A stretch of DNA of 64,000 bases from Nocardioides sp. AX2bis (GTDB lineage: Bacteria > Actinomycetota > Actinomycetes > Propionibacteriales > Nocardioidaceae). Below are positions 16,337 to 25,722 of the stretch, one piece after another. The translations under genes were made by a program, and so were the position numbers. The number at the start of each line of letters is the position of its first letter. Within the stretch, counting starts at the first letter, position 1. The notes beneath the pieces were generated by a model, which was not told where the DNA came from, did not search any database, and saw only the letters and a program-made list of their open reading frames with translations. Location: NCBI RefSeq assembly GCF_902506435.1, contig NZ_LR733215.1, positions 3,589,078 through 3,653,077 of the forward strand, in the 5' to 3' direction.

Positions 16337-18349
16337 GTGCAGCCAGAGGGCTTCGACGACGCCCTGGGCGCGTCCTACCGCCTCCTCGACCGTCTCGGCG
16401 AGGGTGCCAGCGGTGAGGTCTGGCGGGCCGTGGACAAGCGGACCGACGAGGTCGTCGCGACCAAGCTGCTGCGCCGCGAGCACCTCACCGACCGCGACCT
16501 GGTGGGCCGGTTCGTCCAGGAGCGCTCGGTGCTGACCACGCTGCGCCACCCCGCGATCGTGGCGGTGCGCGACCTCGTCGTCGAGGGCGAACGCCTGGCG
16601 ATCGTGATGGAGCACGTCGACGGCGGCTCGCTGCGCGACGTCCTCCGCGAGCGCGGCACGCTGACGCCCGCCCTGGCCGTCGACGTGGCCGCGGCCGTCC
16701 TCGAGGGCCTGGCCAGCGCGCACCAGCGCGACGTCGTCCACCGTGACGTGAAGCCCGACAACGTGCTGCTGTCCCGCGAGTGGGAGGCCGGTGAGCCCGG
16801 CTCGGTGAAGCTGGTCGACTTCGGGATCGCGCGCATCATCACCGACCGGCAGCGCACCGCGACCGGCCTGCTGGGCACCCCGGAGTACATGTCCCCGGAG
16901 CTGCTGACCCGCGGCACGGCCGAGTCCCCCGCCGACGTCTACGGCGTCGGGATCATGCTCTACGAGCTGCTGGCCGGGCGGACCCCCTTCGCCGGACCGG
17001 GCAACGAGTACACGATCGCGCACCGCCACGTCACCGCCGAGGCACCGCCGCTGGACGTCCCGGCGCCGCTGGCTGCCCAGCTCGACGCGCTGCTGGAGAA
17101 GGACCCGACCCGGCGCCCGTCTGCCACGGCCGCCGCAGCAGCGCTCCGCGGCACGCGTGCGGCGGTCGCCAGCGCTCCTGCCCTGCCGCTCCAGGCCGGG
17201 CCGGAAGACTTCGACTCCGCTCGCGGACCGTCCACCATCGTGCGCGGGCTCGTGCCCGAGGCCCCCGCCGAGCCGAGCGGCAGCGACGACGGGCCCGGCA
17301 CCCCCGCCGACCTCGGCACCCCGGGCCAGCAGACGGTCGTACGCCCGATGCAGCGCCGGAAGGTGGTCGAGGAGGACGAGGACGCGCCCGCCGCGCCGGC
17401 CCGCCGCGCGGCCGTGCCCGGGTGGAAGGACCCGAAGCTGATCGGGGTCGTCGCCGCGGTCCTGGTGGTCCTCGTCGGCGCCGTCCTCTTCGTGACCCTG
17501 AGCGGCGGCGAGGACGACGCCCCCACCGAGGACCCCACGGACCCCGGTGTCCCGGCCGCCGGCCCGGTGGAGGCCGAGCTGACCAGCCAGCTCCAGGCGG
17601 CCTCGGGCCTGGGCCTCGAGCGGTCCGCCGTGTGGGACCCGGACACCGGCCAGGTCCAGCTGACCCTCACCTACTCCGCCGACCGCGCGCCGTTGTCCGG
17701 ACCGATCCTCGAGATCCTGGCCAACCCCGACGGCACCTGCCCCGTGGACTTCGCCTGGGAGGGGCCGGTGCCGGAGCAGAACATCCAGACGAACACCGGC
17801 ATCGACGCCGACTGCGCCCTGAGTCTCGACCTCGGCACCATCCAGCCCGGGGACACCGCGGTGGTGCAGACCTCCTTCACGCTCGCGCTCGAGGTCGACG
17901 AGAGCGGTGACGGCTCGGCGCCGCTGCAGGACTGGCTGGCCGGCGTCGACCAGACCACCAACGACGCACTGACCGACGCCGACGTCAACGTCACCTACGA
18001 CTCCTACCCGGTCCAGCGGTTGCTGGGCATCTCCGTCGTCGTCCCGGACAGCACCTTCATCGAGAGGGTCGTGCCGGTGACGGTGTACCCGGAGTGGCCG
18101 TCCGGCAGAGGGACCGTGGCGATCTTCCAGACCGGGGCGACCGGCGAGCCCAACTCGGTGCTGACCGCGGTCGCCGGCGGCACCGACGGCGTCGGCCTGT
18201 CCACCAGCTGCACCCCGGCGGTGACGGTGACCCAGTCCGGCATCGTGAACGCCCAGTTCCAGACGCAGGGCTGCACGATCGACGTGGAGCTGGGCAACGT
18301 CCCGTCGACCGCAAGCACTCCCTTCGACGTCGACTTCCGCGACAGCTGA
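16337..18349 (+). CDS. Membrane Ser/Thr protein kinase with extracellular sensor domain
   Basis: 670 residues, GTG start behind a strong AGGAGGGG. Kinase domain about 12-270: P-loop GEGASGEVW, ATP lysine in VVATKLL (K43), HRDVKPDN catalytic loop, DFGIAR, and TPEYMSPE activation segment. An acidic/proline linker with several Thr and Ser follows, then a single membrane helix about 368-388. The outer domain is about 280 residues, strand-rich, with four or more cysteines. This is the PknB-like type I topology of actinobacterial kinases, but without PASTA repeats. It is divergent from the WXG100-RHS locus B and lies between the two toxin loci; its link to them is positional only. Confidence 0.9.
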   Translation: MQPEGFDDALGASYRLLDRLGEGASGEVWRAVDKRTDEVVATKLLRREHLTDRDLVGRFVQERSVLTTLRHPAIVAVRDLVVEGERLAIVMEHVDGGSLRDVLRERGTLTPALAVDVAAAVLEGLASAHQRDVVHRDVKPDNVLLSREWEAGEPGSVKLVDFGIARIITDRQRTATGLLGTPEYMSPELLTRGTAESPADVYGVGIMLYELLAGRTPFAGPGNEYTIAHRHVTAEAPPLDVPAPLAAQLDALLEKDPTRRPSATAAAAALRGTRAAVASAPALPLQAGPEDFDSARGPSTIVRGLVPEAPAEPSGSDDGPGTPADLGTPGQQTVVRPMQRRKVVEEDEDAPAAPARRAAVPGWKDPKLIGVVAAVLVVLVGAVLFVTLSGGEDDAPTEDPTDPGVPAAGPVEAELTSQLQAASGLGLERSAVWDPDTGQVQLTLTYSADRAPLSGPILEILANPDGTCPVDFAWEGPVPEQNIQTNTGIDADCALSLDLGTIQPGDTAVVQTSFTLALEVDESGDGSAPLQDWLAGVDQTTNDALTDADVNVTYDSYPVQRLLGISVVVPDSTFIERVVPVTVYPEWPSGRGTVAIFQTGATGEPNSVLTAVAGGTDGVGLSTSCTPAVTVTQSGIVNAQFQTQGCTIDVELGNVPSTASTPFDVDFRDS

Positions 18350-18360
18350 CCGTTCCGCCC

Positions 18361-18843
18361 TCAGCCGAAGAGGCGGGCCGTGGTCAGGTCGAGATCGGGG
18401 GCGAAGTCGTTGAACCGCTCCCTCCACGGCGTCAGACCGGCCTTCGCCTGCAGCGCCTTCTCGAGTGCGATGGGGGCGACCGTCGTGCGGACCGGCAGCA
18501 GCACCGCCTCGTCCGCGGTGGCCGGACGGGTCCTCTCACCGAGGTGGTCCACCACGTGGGGCACTGGTGGGAACCCGAGGTCGACCTTGTACGCCGGGAA
18601 GGGCAGGTCGGCTGCGATGTCCCGGGGCCCGAGCACCCGCCACATCCCGTGGTGGAGGCGTGAGCCCAGGGTGAGCGCCAGGAACATCAACCGGGACGTG
18701 CGAGCCTCGTCCGCCGACTCATCGGCGACGGCCTCGTCGACGATATGGTCGAAGATCGCGACGTAGTGGGCGCCCTTCTTCCGATACTTCGCCACCACCT
18801 GGCCGAACCCGCACCGGCCGTCGCCCAGGGGGATCGAGAACAT
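18361..18843 (-). CDS. Imm26-like immunity protein
   Basis: 160 residues beginning MFSIPLGDGRCGFGQVV, then HYVAIFD: the Imm26 opening (F-x-I-P-L-x-D-G-x-x-G-F-G-x-V followed by a strand with V/A-x-F). Imm26 proteins are cytoplasmic immunity proteins of polymorphic toxins. The rest of the protein (HGMWRVLGPRDIA, then a charged tail) is less conserved. It follows the LRR immunity gene of RHS locus A by 21 bases, so it is probably co-transcribed as an additional immunity gene without its own toxin. It converges on the kinase gene. Confidence 0.65.
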   Translation of the reverse strand: MFSIPLGDGRCGFGQVVAKYRKKGAHYVAIFDHIVDEAVADESADEARTSRLMFLALTLGSRLHHGMWRVLGPRDIAADLPFPAYKVDLGFPPVPHVVDHLGERTRPATADEAVLLPVRTTVAPIALEKALQAKAGLTPWRERFNDFAPDLDLTTARLFG

Positions 18844-18864
18844 GTTCGCCCTCCAACCGGTCCT

Positions 18865-19761
18865 TCACCCGTGCTGCGCGTTCACCGACGCCCCACCGGC
18901 GCTCCTGGGGAGCAGCGCCTGGACCTCCGCCAGCGTGGGCCGGTACGAGCGGCGGCTCCGCATCCGCACCTCCTGCAGGACCGGCAACCCCACGAGGGGC
19001 GACAGGTCTTCGTCGAGGACCTTCGTGGTGCCGTAGAAACGGAGGAGCTCGGCCTCGACCATGCCGGAGACCGGGCCGAGCGAGGCGATGTCGCCGCAGT
19101 CGCTGACGTTCAGCTTGACCAGGGACGTGCAGTCCACGAGGTCGTCCAGGTGGCTGATCCCCGAGCAGGCCTCGAGCTCGAGCACGCGCAGCGCCCGCTT
19201 GCCAGCCAACTCACCGATGTCCTTCAGACCGCTCGCGCCGAAGATGCTCAGCTGCTCGAGGTCCTCCAGCTGCGCTGCCCCGGCCACGGACTGAAGCTTC
19301 GGCCGGTCCTTCATCGTGAGGGCCCGCAGGCCGGTCGATGCCGTCAGCGGGGTGAGGTCCTCCCGGTCGTAGCGCCGTAGGAACGCGCGACGCAGCCCGG
19401 TCGCGGAGGGGAACGAGGACGCTACCTGTGACCAGTCGGCCCCGACCTCCTCCAGGAGCGGGAGCTGGGCGAGGTCGACCTCGAGGCGCGGGTCCGTGGT
19501 GACGTGGAGCACGCGCAGCGTCCCGCCGAGCGACTCCACCGCCCGTAGGTCCGCCACCCGCCGGTCGATGACTGTCAGCTCCGCGATGGGCAGGCCCGTG
19601 AGGAACCCGAGGTCGGGGGCCTCGGCTCCCAAGGCGTGGTTGACCACCAGCCGCTGGGCCCGACCGGAGGTGAAGGGCTCGGCGGCCTCGTCGACCCACG
19701 GTCCGGTCAGCACCACCTCGACGACGTCTCCCCGGTCGCCCTCGGTGAAGGGTTGAGTCAT
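18865..19761 (-). CDS. Leucine-rich-repeat protein, putative cognate immunity of RHS toxin A
   Basis: 298 residues starting MTQPFTEGDRGDVVEVV. From about residue 45 on there are irregular leucine-rich repeats: LPIAELTVIDRRVADLRAVE, TLRVLHVTTDPRLEVDL, LRALTMKDRPKLQSV, LEQLSIFGASGLKDI, LRVLELEACSGISHL, LVKLNVSDCGDIASL. Its ATG overlaps the stop of the GIY-YIG RHS toxin by 4 bases (ATGA), which marks it as the cognate immunity gene. LRR proteins are a known but less common immunity type. The reading frame extends upstream over the toxin gene as noise. Confidence 0.75.
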   Translation of the reverse strand: MTQPFTEGDRGDVVEVVLTGPWVDEAAEPFTSGRAQRLVVNHALGAEAPDLGFLTGLPIAELTVIDRRVADLRAVESLGGTLRVLHVTTDPRLEVDLAQLPLLEEVGADWSQVASSFPSATGLRRAFLRRYDREDLTPLTASTGLRALTMKDRPKLQSVAGAAQLEDLEQLSIFGASGLKDIGELAGKRALRVLELEACSGISHLDDLVDCTSLVKLNVSDCGDIASLGPVSGMVEAELLRFYGTTKVLDEDLSPLVGLPVLQEVRMRSRRSYRPTLAEVQALLPRSAGGASVNAQHG

Positions 19762-22700
19762 GGTCGGGAGTATGGCTGATCGGGCATCAGGTGGAACCGG
19801 GCCGGGCCGATCGGGTTGACCCGGTTCAACAGGTTGTCGACACCGCCGAGGCGGTCGACCATCTGCTGCTCCGCGACCTCCCGGGACGTCTTGCCACCCA
19901 GCACCTCCTGGCGAGCGGCGTTCCCGACCTCGGCGGGCGTGAACTTCCCATCCCGGACGTGCTCGGCGAACCGTCGGTCGATGTCGTTCGACTGGCCGAC
20001 GTAGACCCCGTCGACGGAGTCCACGACGTAGATGCCCTCGGTCGGTCGTGGCCCGGGGGTCGGCGGCTGTGGTGCCGCCGGGGTCGGGGGGACGTCCGCC
20101 AGCACCGGCGAGGACGTCGGGCTCGGCACCGAGCTCGGCGTGAGCGCGTGCCCGGCCCCACCCGCGGCGCCCCCGGTCAGTCCGCCGATGCCGACGCCCT
20201 GGGCGGTGGCCGAGACGAATCCGCCGGGCGTGTGCGGCCCGGGACCGGTGGCGTAGCCGTACGCACTGGAGACGCCGCCCCCGGTCCCGCCCGAGATCAT
20301 GCCGCCGACGACCGCCTGACGGAGCGGCCCGGTGACACCCATCCGCGCAGCGGCACCCACACCGCCCCAGGCGCCGAAGGCACCGGAGATCGCGACCTGG
20401 CCCCAGTTCACGCTGCCGGTGGTCGCCTTCTGGATGATGGTGTCGGCGCCGGCGGAGATCAGCATCATCCCGGCCGGCCCACCGACACCCGTGGCGATCA
20501 GTACACCGCCGGCGATGACCATCGCCCCGCCGGCGAGGTACTCCCAGTTGTTCTTGGTCCAGTCCGCGACCGCGGCGAACGCGCCCGCGTTCTCGGACAT
20601 GTAGGTCTGGAGGTCGGCGTCGGTCATCGGGCTGAGACCGGACGGGTCGAGGGCGTGCATCGGGTCGTTGCCCGCGAACGCGTAGGGGTTGCCCGACCAG
20701 GCCGCACCCGACGTCGGCTCCCACGGGTCGACGGAGAGGAAACCGTGGCTGTCCGGGTCGTAGACCCGGCGGCCCATCCACTCCAGGCCGGCGAAGGTCA
20801 GCTCTCCCGACGCGCCCAGGCCGATCCCGTGGTCGTCGAACCCGGCGGCCGCGTCGACGTCCCACGGGTCGTCGCCGGTGGCCCTGACCTGACGCCAGCC
20901 GGGGGTGTTCCACTCCGTGCCGACCCCGAGCACGGGTCCGGTCGCCACCACCGCGGCGCTACCGACCTGGGCCGGCGCGCCTGCACGAGGGTCCGCGTTG
21001 TCGAAGAAGACCTCCGCATCGTCGAGGCGGCTCAGCTGGCCGAGGGCGTCCACGACGGAGGTGACCCGGCGCTCGCGCCCCTCGGGGTCCCGGTCGACGA
21101 CCTCCGCCAACGACCCGAGACGGCTCCACACGAGATCACGGGTCGAGCCGTCAGTGCGCTCCGCGCGGGTGCGCCGACCGAGCCGGTCGTAGGAGAAGCG
21201 CGTGCTGCGGGTCGCGTCCCCGTCGCGCTCGACGGCGGTGAGCAGCTGTCCCGCCGCGTCGTACGACAGCTCGCGGGTGCGTCCCGCCGCGATCTCCGCC
21301 ACGATCCGCCCGGAGGCGTCGTAGCGCCACCGGGTCGCCGACTCCCCATCGGCCCCGGTGGTGCGGAGAGCGACCAGCTGGTGCGCCTCGTCGTGCTCGT
21401 AGGCGCTGGAGGAGCCGTCGCGCGCGACGGTGGTGATCCGGCCTAGGTCGTCGCGGTCGACGACCGTGGTGGAGGAGCGCTCGCCGTCGGTGACGGTGTG
21501 GCCAGCGAGGAAGCCGTCGCCGAAGGTCCAGGTCTGTCGGACACCACCTGCGTCGGCCGCCACCAGGCGCCCGCTGAGGTCGCGCTGGAACGCGGCCCGG
21601 CCCAGGGCGTCGTGCTCCACGGCGACCACCCGGCCGGCGGCGTCGCGCTCGTATCGGGTGCGTCTGCCGTCAGGGTCGACGCGCGCCACGCGACGGCCGT
21701 CGGCGTCGTAGGACCACGACAGGCCGCGCCCGTCCCGGGTCTGCGACACCAGCAGCCCACGGGCGTCCCAGGCAAGCTCGTGGACCGCCTCCCGGTCCCG
21801 CTGGGTGTGGTCGACCACCCGGGCGGTGCGACCCCGTACGTCGCGCGTGGTGTGCGACAGCACCTCGCCGTCGATCGCCACGGTCGTGACCCGGCCATTC
21901 TCGTCGTAGGTCCACTCCGTGCGGGTCCCGGTGGGGTCTTCCTGCCAGCTCTGGCGGCCGGCGGCGTCGTACCCTCCCCGGGTGATCCGGCCGAGCGGGT
22001 CGGTCTGGGCGACGGCCCGGTTCATGGCGTCGAACTCGCGACGGGTCTCCCCGCCGTCGGGGTGGACGATCAGCACGGCCCGCCCGTTGGCGTCGTACTC
22101 CCACCGGGTCGCGCCTCCGTTGCCGTCGACGGCCTCGACGAGCTGGCCGGCGGCGTCGTAGCGGAACCGCCGGCGCCCGAACTGGGGGTCGCGCGACTCC
22201 ACCACTCGACCCAGGAGGTCATAGGTGACCAGGGTGGTCCCCGCGCCGGGAACCCGACGCTTGGTGACCCGCGCACAGGAGTCGTACCTCCAGGTCGCCT
22301 GCTCGCCGGTGGGCATCGTCTGCGCCACGACCCGTCCGTCGGCGTCGTAGGTCATCGTCGTGCGGGCGCCGAGCTCGTCGACGACGGCCGACGGGCGACC
22401 ACAGCGGTCGTACTCGTAGGAGACGACCCCGCCCCCGGGCCGGGTCAGGGCCACCGCACGGCCGGCCGCGTCCCGCTCGACCGCGGTGCGGCCGCCGGCG
22501 GCGTCGACCAGCTCGACGGCGCGACCGCAACGGTCGTAGCGGGTCAGGACGCTGGAGCCGTCGGGGCGCACGCTGGCCACGAGGCGGCCGAGCTTGTCGA
22601 ACTGCATGCCGGCGGCGACGGAGCCGGAGACGACCTCGGCCGTGCCGGCGGCGACGTCGGCGCGCGCGGCGCGCTGCTCGCCGGTCGGTGCGGTGGTCGT

Positions 22701-25190
22701 GACCAGGTCGCCGTTGGCGTCGTAGTCCCGCGTCCAGACCGCCCCGGTGGGGTCGGTCGTCTCCCGCAGCCGGGAGAGGGCGTCGTGCGCGAAGCGCCAC
22801 TCGGATCCGTCGGGCAGCTCGACCGCAGCCAGGTTGCCGAGGTCGTCGAAGTGCCGCGAGACCGCCCGCCCCAGCGGGTCGACGGTCGTCTCGAGGTCGC
22901 CGGCGACACCGTGCTCCATCGTGGTCCGGGCGCCCAGCGGGTCGGTCACCGACGACACCCGGCCGTCGACGGTGTGCTCGTAGGTCCAGGTCGCCCCGTC
23001 GGGGTCGACCCGGGTGCGGAGCAGCCCGGTGGCGTCGTCGAAGGCGAAGGTGGTCCGGTGGCCCGACGGGGTGACGGCGGCGACCACCCGGCCGGCGTCG
23101 TCACGCTCGAGCCTTGCTGCGTTGCCGTCGGCGTCGGTGGTCGAGACCAGGTCGCCGTGCTCGTCGTAGGCGAAGGACACGACCACCCCGGTCGGGTCGA
23201 CGACCTCGGTCAGCAGGCCCGCGGCCCACGCCATCCGGGTCACGCCCCCCTCGGGGTCGGTCAGGGTCGCGGGGTTGCGCTCGTCGCCGTCGTAGGTGAA
23301 CGAGGTGACCGCGGGGGTGCCGTCCTCGGTCGCCACCTCGACGGTGCGGACGCGGTCCTGGTCGTCGAAGGACTGGGTGATGTCGGCGCCGTTCGGGCTG
23401 ACGGTGCGGACCAGGCGGCCGCGGGTGTCGTACTCCCGCACCGTGGTCGAGCCGTCGCGCTCGGTCACCATGACGGCGTTGCCGTAGGGGTCGTACGACG
23501 TCGACTGCCGGCGGTCGTCGCTGTCGATCGCGCCGACCAGCCGTCCGCGCTCGTCGGCGACCCAGGTGTTGGAGCGGGTGCCGTCCACGTCGGAGACGAC
23601 GGTGACCCGGCCGGGCAGGTAGGCGTAGCGCGTCACCCGGCCGTGCGGGGAGCGCTGGCTGGTCACCCTGGACCGGTCGTCGTAGGTGTTCTCGACCTCG
23701 ACCACGCCGGAGGACCCGATGACGGCGTCCACGAGGCCGTGCTCGTCCCACCGGTAGCGGCGGGTCCCGAGGGCGGAGGTGGCCGCGACCAGACGGTCCT
23801 GGTCGTCGTAGTCGTAGGTGACCTCGCGTCCGTCCGAGGCACGGACGGCGAGCAGACGGGTGTCGCCCCAGACCAGCTCGAGCCGGCGACCTCGCTCGTG
23901 CGACATGCGCACCAGCCGGCCCTCCGCCCAGGTCAGGCGGACGGTGGTGCCGGGCCCGGCGGTGCGTGCCAGCAGCCTCCCCGCGCGGTCGAAGCGCCAG
24001 CGGACGCCGTCGTTGCCGCTGACCAGGTAGCCGTCGCCGGACCGCTCGAGCCACCGGCTCTCGCCCGACGCGCGGTCCCAGGCCTCGCCGAGCCGCGGGA
24101 AGACCAGCTGGCGGCCGTCGGGCAGGGTGCAGCGGGCGGCCTCGTCGTCCAGGGACAGCCCGGTGTCGGCCCAGGAGGACCAGCCCGGGCCGAGGGCGCC
24201 GACCACGCAGGTCATCGAGTTGTACATCCGGGTGAACGCCAGCGAGGCGCAGCCGCCGGCGAACCCGAGGTCCGCCTCGGGCTCGAGGAAGTTGCCGGTG
24301 GAGGTGTTGACCGGGTCGTCGGCGTAGCCGGAGGTCGGCATCGCGCCCACGGCCTGCGCCGGCTCGATGACCAGGTCCTGCCGGGCCGCGTCGACGCCGG
24401 CCGCCTGCAGTGCGGCGGCCACGGAGGCGTTGGACAGGGTGGACACGACGCCGTCCCCGCCGGCGGCCTCGAACGCGGAGGCGACGGTGGTCGCCCAGGC
24501 GACGTCGTTCTCGTTGGCCTCCAGCCACCGGTCGGCACCGGAGAAGACGCCGTCGGCCGACAGCGAGCCCCAGTGACAGGACGACCGGAACGTCGAGAAA
24601 CGGGCCTTCGCCGTCGCGAGCGGCGTGCGGGCACGCTCGTCGGCGCCGGCCGAGGCGGTGGCGAAGGACGTGAGGTCGGCCGGCCTGGCCGAGGACGTGC
24701 CGCCCGCGCCACCCGTCCCGCTGGCCGGGGTCTGACGCGGGGTGCTGCGCGGGGCGGAGACGGGCACCTCGATCGGGCTGGCCGGCGGGCCGACCGGGGG
24801 CTCGTCCTCACCGGTGAAGAAGTCGCCGATGCCGTCGCCGACCTTCTCCAGCCCGCTGCGGCTGTCCTGCTCGGCCTTCCAGGCACGTGCGGTCTCGCGA
24901 CGCTCCTGCTCCTTCTGCGCCTCCTCCGCCAGGCGACGGGCGCCCTCGGCGACCTCGCGCAGCCGGTCGGCGAGCTCCCGGGCGTCGGCGGCCGCGGTGC
25001 TGGCGTTGTCCTGGAACAGCGTCGAGAAGAACCCGCGGAACTCCTGCATCGCCACCGACACGAAGACGTTCCTCGACCCGAGCTGACCCTCGACGGTGCC
25101 GGCAGCGTCGTCGGCCGAGGTGCTGAGCGCCTCGGCTGCTGCGAAGTCGAACGGGACGTCCTGCTCGATACCGGTCAGCTCATCGCCCAC
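19758..25190 (-). CDS. RHS/YD-repeat polymorphic toxin (locus A) with GIY-YIG nuclease tip
   Basis: 1810 residues, built like the locus B toxin: helical WXG-like head (FRGFFSTLFQDN), DUF6531 near 291 (DDPVNTSTGN), many YD repeats, and RHS core signature GFLSVDPWEP near 1483. The hydrophobic pre-toxin region includes NNWEYLAGGAM and VNWGQVAISG, then TGPGPHTPGG near 1653. The tip (1719-1810) begins GIYVVDSVDGVYVGQSNDID, an intact GIY...YVG motif. It continues with RRFAEHV (Arg and His of the active site), EVAEQQMV (likely catalytic Glu) and LNRVNPIG (Asn). So the tip should be a DNA nuclease. Start ATG at 25190; no signal peptide. The LRR gene overlapping its stop is the presumed antidote. Confidence 0.92.
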   Translation of the reverse strand: MGDELTGIEQDVPFDFAAAEALSTSADDAAGTVEGQLGSRNVFVSVAMQEFRGFFSTLFQDNASTAAADARELADRLREVAEGARRLAEEAQKEQERRETARAWKAEQDSRSGLEKVGDGIGDFFTGEDEPPVGPPASPIEVPVSAPRSTPRQTPASGTGGAGGTSSARPADLTSFATASAGADERARTPLATAKARFSTFRSSCHWGSLSADGVFSGADRWLEANENDVAWATTVASAFEAAGGDGVVSTLSNASVAAALQAAGVDAARQDLVIEPAQAVGAMPTSGYADDPVNTSTGNFLEPEADLGFAGGCASLAFTRMYNSMTCVVGALGPGWSSWADTGLSLDDEAARCTLPDGRQLVFPRLGEAWDRASGESRWLERSGDGYLVSGNDGVRWRFDRAGRLLARTAGPGTTVRLTWAEGRLVRMSHERGRRLELVWGDTRLLAVRASDGREVTYDYDDQDRLVAATSALGTRRYRWDEHGLVDAVIGSSGVVEVENTYDDRSRVTSQRSPHGRVTRYAYLPGRVTVVSDVDGTRSNTWVADERGRLVGAIDSDDRRQSTSYDPYGNAVMVTERDGSTTVREYDTRGRLVRTVSPNGADITQSFDDQDRVRTVEVATEDGTPAVTSFTYDGDERNPATLTDPEGGVTRMAWAAGLLTEVVDPTGVVVSFAYDEHGDLVSTTDADGNAARLERDDAGRVVAAVTPSGHRTTFAFDDATGLLRTRVDPDGATWTYEHTVDGRVSSVTDPLGARTTMEHGVAGDLETTVDPLGRAVSRHFDDLGNLAAVELPDGSEWRFAHDALSRLRETTDPTGAVWTRDYDANGDLVTTTAPTGEQRAARADVAAGTAEVVSGSVAAGMQFDKLGRLVASVRPDGSSVLTRYDRCGRAVELVDAAGGRTAVERDAAGRAVALTRPGGGVVSYEYDRCGRPSAVVDELGARTTMTYDADGRVVAQTMPTGEQATWRYDSCARVTKRRVPGAGTTLVTYDLLGRVVESRDPQFGRRRFRYDAAGQLVEAVDGNGGATRWEYDANGRAVLIVHPDGGETRREFDAMNRAVAQTDPLGRITRGGYDAAGRQSWQEDPTGTRTEWTYDENGRVTTVAIDGEVLSHTTRDVRGRTARVVDHTQRDREAVHELAWDARGLLVSQTRDGRGLSWSYDADGRRVARVDPDGRRTRYERDAAGRVVAVEHDALGRAAFQRDLSGRLVAADAGGVRQTWTFGDGFLAGHTVTDGERSSTTVVDRDDLGRITTVARDGSSSAYEHDEAHQLVALRTTGADGESATRWRYDASGRIVAEIAAGRTRELSYDAAGQLLTAVERDGDATRSTRFSYDRLGRRTRAERTDGSTRDLVWSRLGSLAEVVDRDPEGRERRVTSVVDALGQLSRLDDAEVFFDNADPRAGAPAQVGSAAVVATGPVLGVGTEWNTPGWRQVRATGDDPWDVDAAAGFDDHGIGLGASGELTFAGLEWMGRRVYDPDSHGFLSVDPWEPTSGAAWSGNPYAFAGNDPMHALDPSGLSPMTDADLQTYMSENAGAFAAVADWTKNNWEYLAGGAMVIAGGVLIATGVGGPAGMMLISAGADTIIQKATTGSVNWGQVAISGAFGAWGGVGAAARMGVTGPLRQAVVGGMISGGTGGGVSSAYGYATGPGPHTPGGFVSATAQGVGIGGLTGGAAGGAGHALTPSSVPSPTSSPVLADVPPTPAAPQPPTPGPRPTEGIYVVDSVDGVYVGQSNDIDRRFAEHVRDGKFTPAEVGNAARQEVLGGKTSREVAEQQMVDRLGGVDNLLNRVNPIGPARFHLMPDQPYSRP

Positions 25191-25334
25191 GACACACCAC
25201 TCCTACCCGCGGGGCCTCGCCCCGCGACACGTTCTGCTCGACACCACCAGGACTGCACGCTCACCGCCCGCCACCCCGAGCGCCCGGCGTACGCGCGGGC
25301 GGCGGGATGGCGGACGGTCAGCGGGTGGTCCGGG

Positions 25335-25619
25335 TCAGGAGCCGCCGCCGGCGGACATGATGTTGGCGCTGATCTTGTCGAGCTGCTGGCGCAGGTCGTC
25401 GAGCTCGACCTTGGCCTTGTCCAGCGCCGACTTGGCCTCGGGCCAGGTCGAGTTCCGGAACGTCTCGGCCAGCGGGCCGTCCCAGTTGTTGGGGTCGGAG
25501 AGCTCCTTGCCCTTGGCGTCGAGCTGGCTGATCTGGTCGGCCAGGCCGCCGTTGATGATCGAGGACATCTGCTGGATGGCCGCCTTGGCGGTTCCGGAGG
25601 AGAGGACGCGGTCGGACAC
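25335..25619 (-). CDS. WXG100 (ESAT-6-like) family protein, locus A copy
   Basis: 94 residues with the same sequence as the copy at 15774-16058, including W46-D-G48; nucleotide differences number three. GTG start with AAAGG upstream; the similarity continues about 25 bases upstream of the start and then fades. It precedes the GIY-YIG RHS gene by 144 bases. Presumed secretion partner for the toxin, as in other WXG100-RHS pairs. Confidence 0.8.
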   Translation of the reverse strand: MSDRVLSSGTAKAAIQQMSSIINGGLADQISQLDAKGKELSDPNNWDGPLAETFRNSTWPEAKSALDKAKVELDDLRQQLDKISANIMSAGGGS

Positions 25620-25722
25620 GGGTGCCTGCCTTTCGCCGACCTCCTGGGCCGGCTGGTGCTGGTCGTACGGACGCGGCGACGATGCCAGAGATCGGGACCT
25701 GAGTCCTTGCTCCGTCCAGGAT

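Noticed and set aside
16295..18427. Minus-strand open frame of 710 codons antisense to the kinase gene
   Set aside because: The kinase motifs are unambiguous on the plus strand; the antisense product is His/Asp/Arg-rich noise.
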